Shown here piece after piece: positions 6,361 to 6,969 of a stretch of DNA of 6,969 bases (the first letter of the stretch is position 1; each line of letters opens with the position of its first letter). The stretch is from contig JAEDOP010000036.1 of the NCBI GenBank assembly GCA_016301865.1, positions 1 through 6,969 of the forward strand, written 5' to 3'. Source of the DNA: Alphaproteobacteria bacterium (GTDB lineage: Bacteria > Pseudomonadota > Alphaproteobacteria > Rs-D84). Below the pieces are notes generated by a model. It searched no databases and was not told the DNA's origin. It saw only the letters and a program-made list of their open reading frames with translations. A program made the position numbers and the translations under genes.

Positions 6361-6389
6361 AATATAACAATATGCAAGTATAAAATCAA
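6361..6389 (-). promoter_or_regulatory. lspA-yidC promoter
   Basis: On the minus strand TTGATT (6389-6384) and TATATT (6366-6361) are 17 bases apart, and TGT directly precedes the -10, giving an extended -10. The start would be near 6354, with a leader of about 18 bases. A second reading, TTGCAT (6377-6372) with TATATA (6354-6349), also has 17-base spacing but would leave almost no leader. The -35 of the first lies inside the U-rich tail of the terminator of the upstream gene. Confidence 0.55.
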
Positions 6390-6418
6390 ATAAAATGTCC
6401 CCATGAATCTGGGGACAT
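6384..6418 (-). terminator. Rho-independent terminator of the antiporter gene
   Basis: A perfect eight-base stem ATGTCCCC/GGGGACAT (6418-6411 with 6402-6395) with an eight-base loop is followed on the minus strand by TTTATTTGATTTT. The stem begins three bases after the stop codon at 6422-6424. The T-tract is interrupted, so termination may be partial, leaving some readthrough into lspA. On the plus strand there is no T-run after the hairpin. Confidence 0.7.
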
Positions 6419-6421
6419 ATG

Positions 6422-6969
6422 TTAATCGTGCTTATCAGATATAACGGTGGATAACGCTGAATAATTATCACTGCGCATATTGCACACTAAATCATTTATT
6501 TTTTCGTCTGATATGCCAACATGCGTCAACACATTATACCCCAACATAAACGACGATTCGATTGTTTCGGGCAATGCCGTTTCGACACCTTCGTGCATCA
6601 GCATCTGCGAGTCTGCCAGGTTTCGCGCCCGTGCAAAAATCTTGACCCGTGGGGCGATTGATTTGACCGTCAATATACACCTGCGTGCGGTATTCGCATT
6701 GTCCAATGCCACCACAACAGATTTGATACGCCGCGGTTTTAATCCAAAATCAACCAGTACATCGCGATTAGTTGTGTCGCCATAAACAACATTAAATCCC
6801 ATTTCGCGTCCCATCATAACCGCATTTACATCTAAATCGATTGCCAGGTATGGAATTTTATTTGCATCCAACATTTGGCATACAATTTGTCCGACGCGCC
6901 CAAAACCACACACGATAACATCAGGTTTAATATTTTCATCGGCATCATCCAGTGTGCGTGGAAAACGCT
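6422..6969 (-). CDS. KefB/KefC-like (CPA2) cation:proton antiporter, C-terminal RCK domain (5' end outside window)
   Basis: The visible part is the cytoplasmic regulatory end of a monovalent cation:proton antiporter of the CPA2 family, the group of the K+ efflux proteins KefB and KefC. The reading frame is open from the window edge (RFPRTLDDADENIKPDVIV) to the TAA at 6422-6424, 182 residues. It begins the Rossmann fold with VIVCGFGRVGQ, has an acidic residue after strand two (LAIDLD), then VVYGDTTNRDVL, VVVALDN and KIFARARN, the order typical of an RCK_N/TrkA-N nucleotide-binding domain. The ending with ETALPETIESSFMLG follows the KefB/KefC pattern better than that of TrkA or YbaL. The membrane transporter part would lie to the right of the window. 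A GTG at 6911-6913 opens a shorter ORF but would begin in the middle of the first strand. Exact ion and glutathione control cannot be judged. Confidence 0.85.
   Translation of the reverse strand, partial: RFPRTLDDADENIKPDVIVCGFGRVGQIVCQMLDANKIPYLAIDLDVNAVMMGREMGFNVVYGDTTNRDVLVDFGLKPRRIKSVVVALDNANTARRCILTVKSIAPRVKIFARARNLADSQMLMHEGVETALPETIESSFMLGYNVLTHVGISDEKINDLVCNMRSDNYSALSTVISDKHD

Noticed and set aside
6337..6471. In-frame upstream start of lspA at 6471 (45 extra residues)
   Set aside because: The added stretch would be encoded by the end of the antiporter gene and its terminator hairpin, and lacks the family pattern; ATG 6336 has a good ribosome site and begins directly with the first membrane helix.
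1..6969. Defence, mobile or other undescribed multigene system
   Set aside because: Every long open frame is accounted for by a known housekeeping or membrane family; no repeats, spacers, transposase, toxin-antitoxin or nuclease gene is seen.

Overview
The window is a compact block of bacterial chromosome made almost entirely of housekeeping and membrane genes. It carries two genes cut by the window edges (truA at the left, a KefB/KefC-type cation:proton antiporter at the right), four complete protein genes (comEC, pyrG, yidC, lspA) and one tRNA-Asp. The proteins look alphaproteobacterial: the ComEC homologue has the short C-terminal region without a metallo-beta-lactamase motif that I associate with alphaproteobacterial ComEC, and the LspA active-site region (NPGTSFSLF, NLIDR, FNVAD) resembles alphaproteobacterial LspA. 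The AT-leaning codon use, short proteins (CTP synthase 521 aa, YidC 518 aa) and very tight spacing suggest a streamlined, perhaps host-associated or gut lineage. That assignment is inference, not proof.

Layout. 1-410 (+): 3' end of truA. 407-2317 (-): comEC, convergent with truA and overlapping it by 4 bases. 2318-2507: a 190-base divergent intergenic region between comEC and pyrG, with a candidate promoter for each gene, a run of ten G, a single DnaA-box-like site and a small palindrome. 2508-4073 (+): pyrG. 4079-4105: a hairpin with an A-run on its left side, which works as a terminator for the minus-strand tRNA. 4113-4189 (-): tRNA-Asp(GTC) with encoded CCA. 4190-4240: tRNA promoter. 4241-5797 (-): yidC. 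5800-6336 (-): lspA, 2 bases upstream of yidC. 6337-6421: an lspA promoter whose -35 lies in the U-rich tail of the upstream gene's terminator. 6422-6969 (-): C-terminal regulatory domain of a KefB/KefC-like antiporter.

How the genes relate. lspA and yidC form a two-gene envelope-biogenesis unit (lipoprotein signal peptidase and membrane-protein insertase). It has no visible terminator of its own and can read into tRNA-Asp, which also has its own promoter. PyrG makes CTP, TruA modifies tRNA, ComEC would move DNA across the inner membrane, and the antiporter handles K+/H+; these are not one pathway. I found no mobile element, CRISPR array, phage gene, toxin-antitoxin pair or defence cassette, and nothing that looks like an undescribed multigene system. 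The most unusual signals are in the comEC-pyrG intergenic region (G10 tract, apparently leaderless comEC promoter, G-run at the pyrG start) and in the lspA-yidC-tRNA gene order. No stretch over 300 bases lacks a gene.
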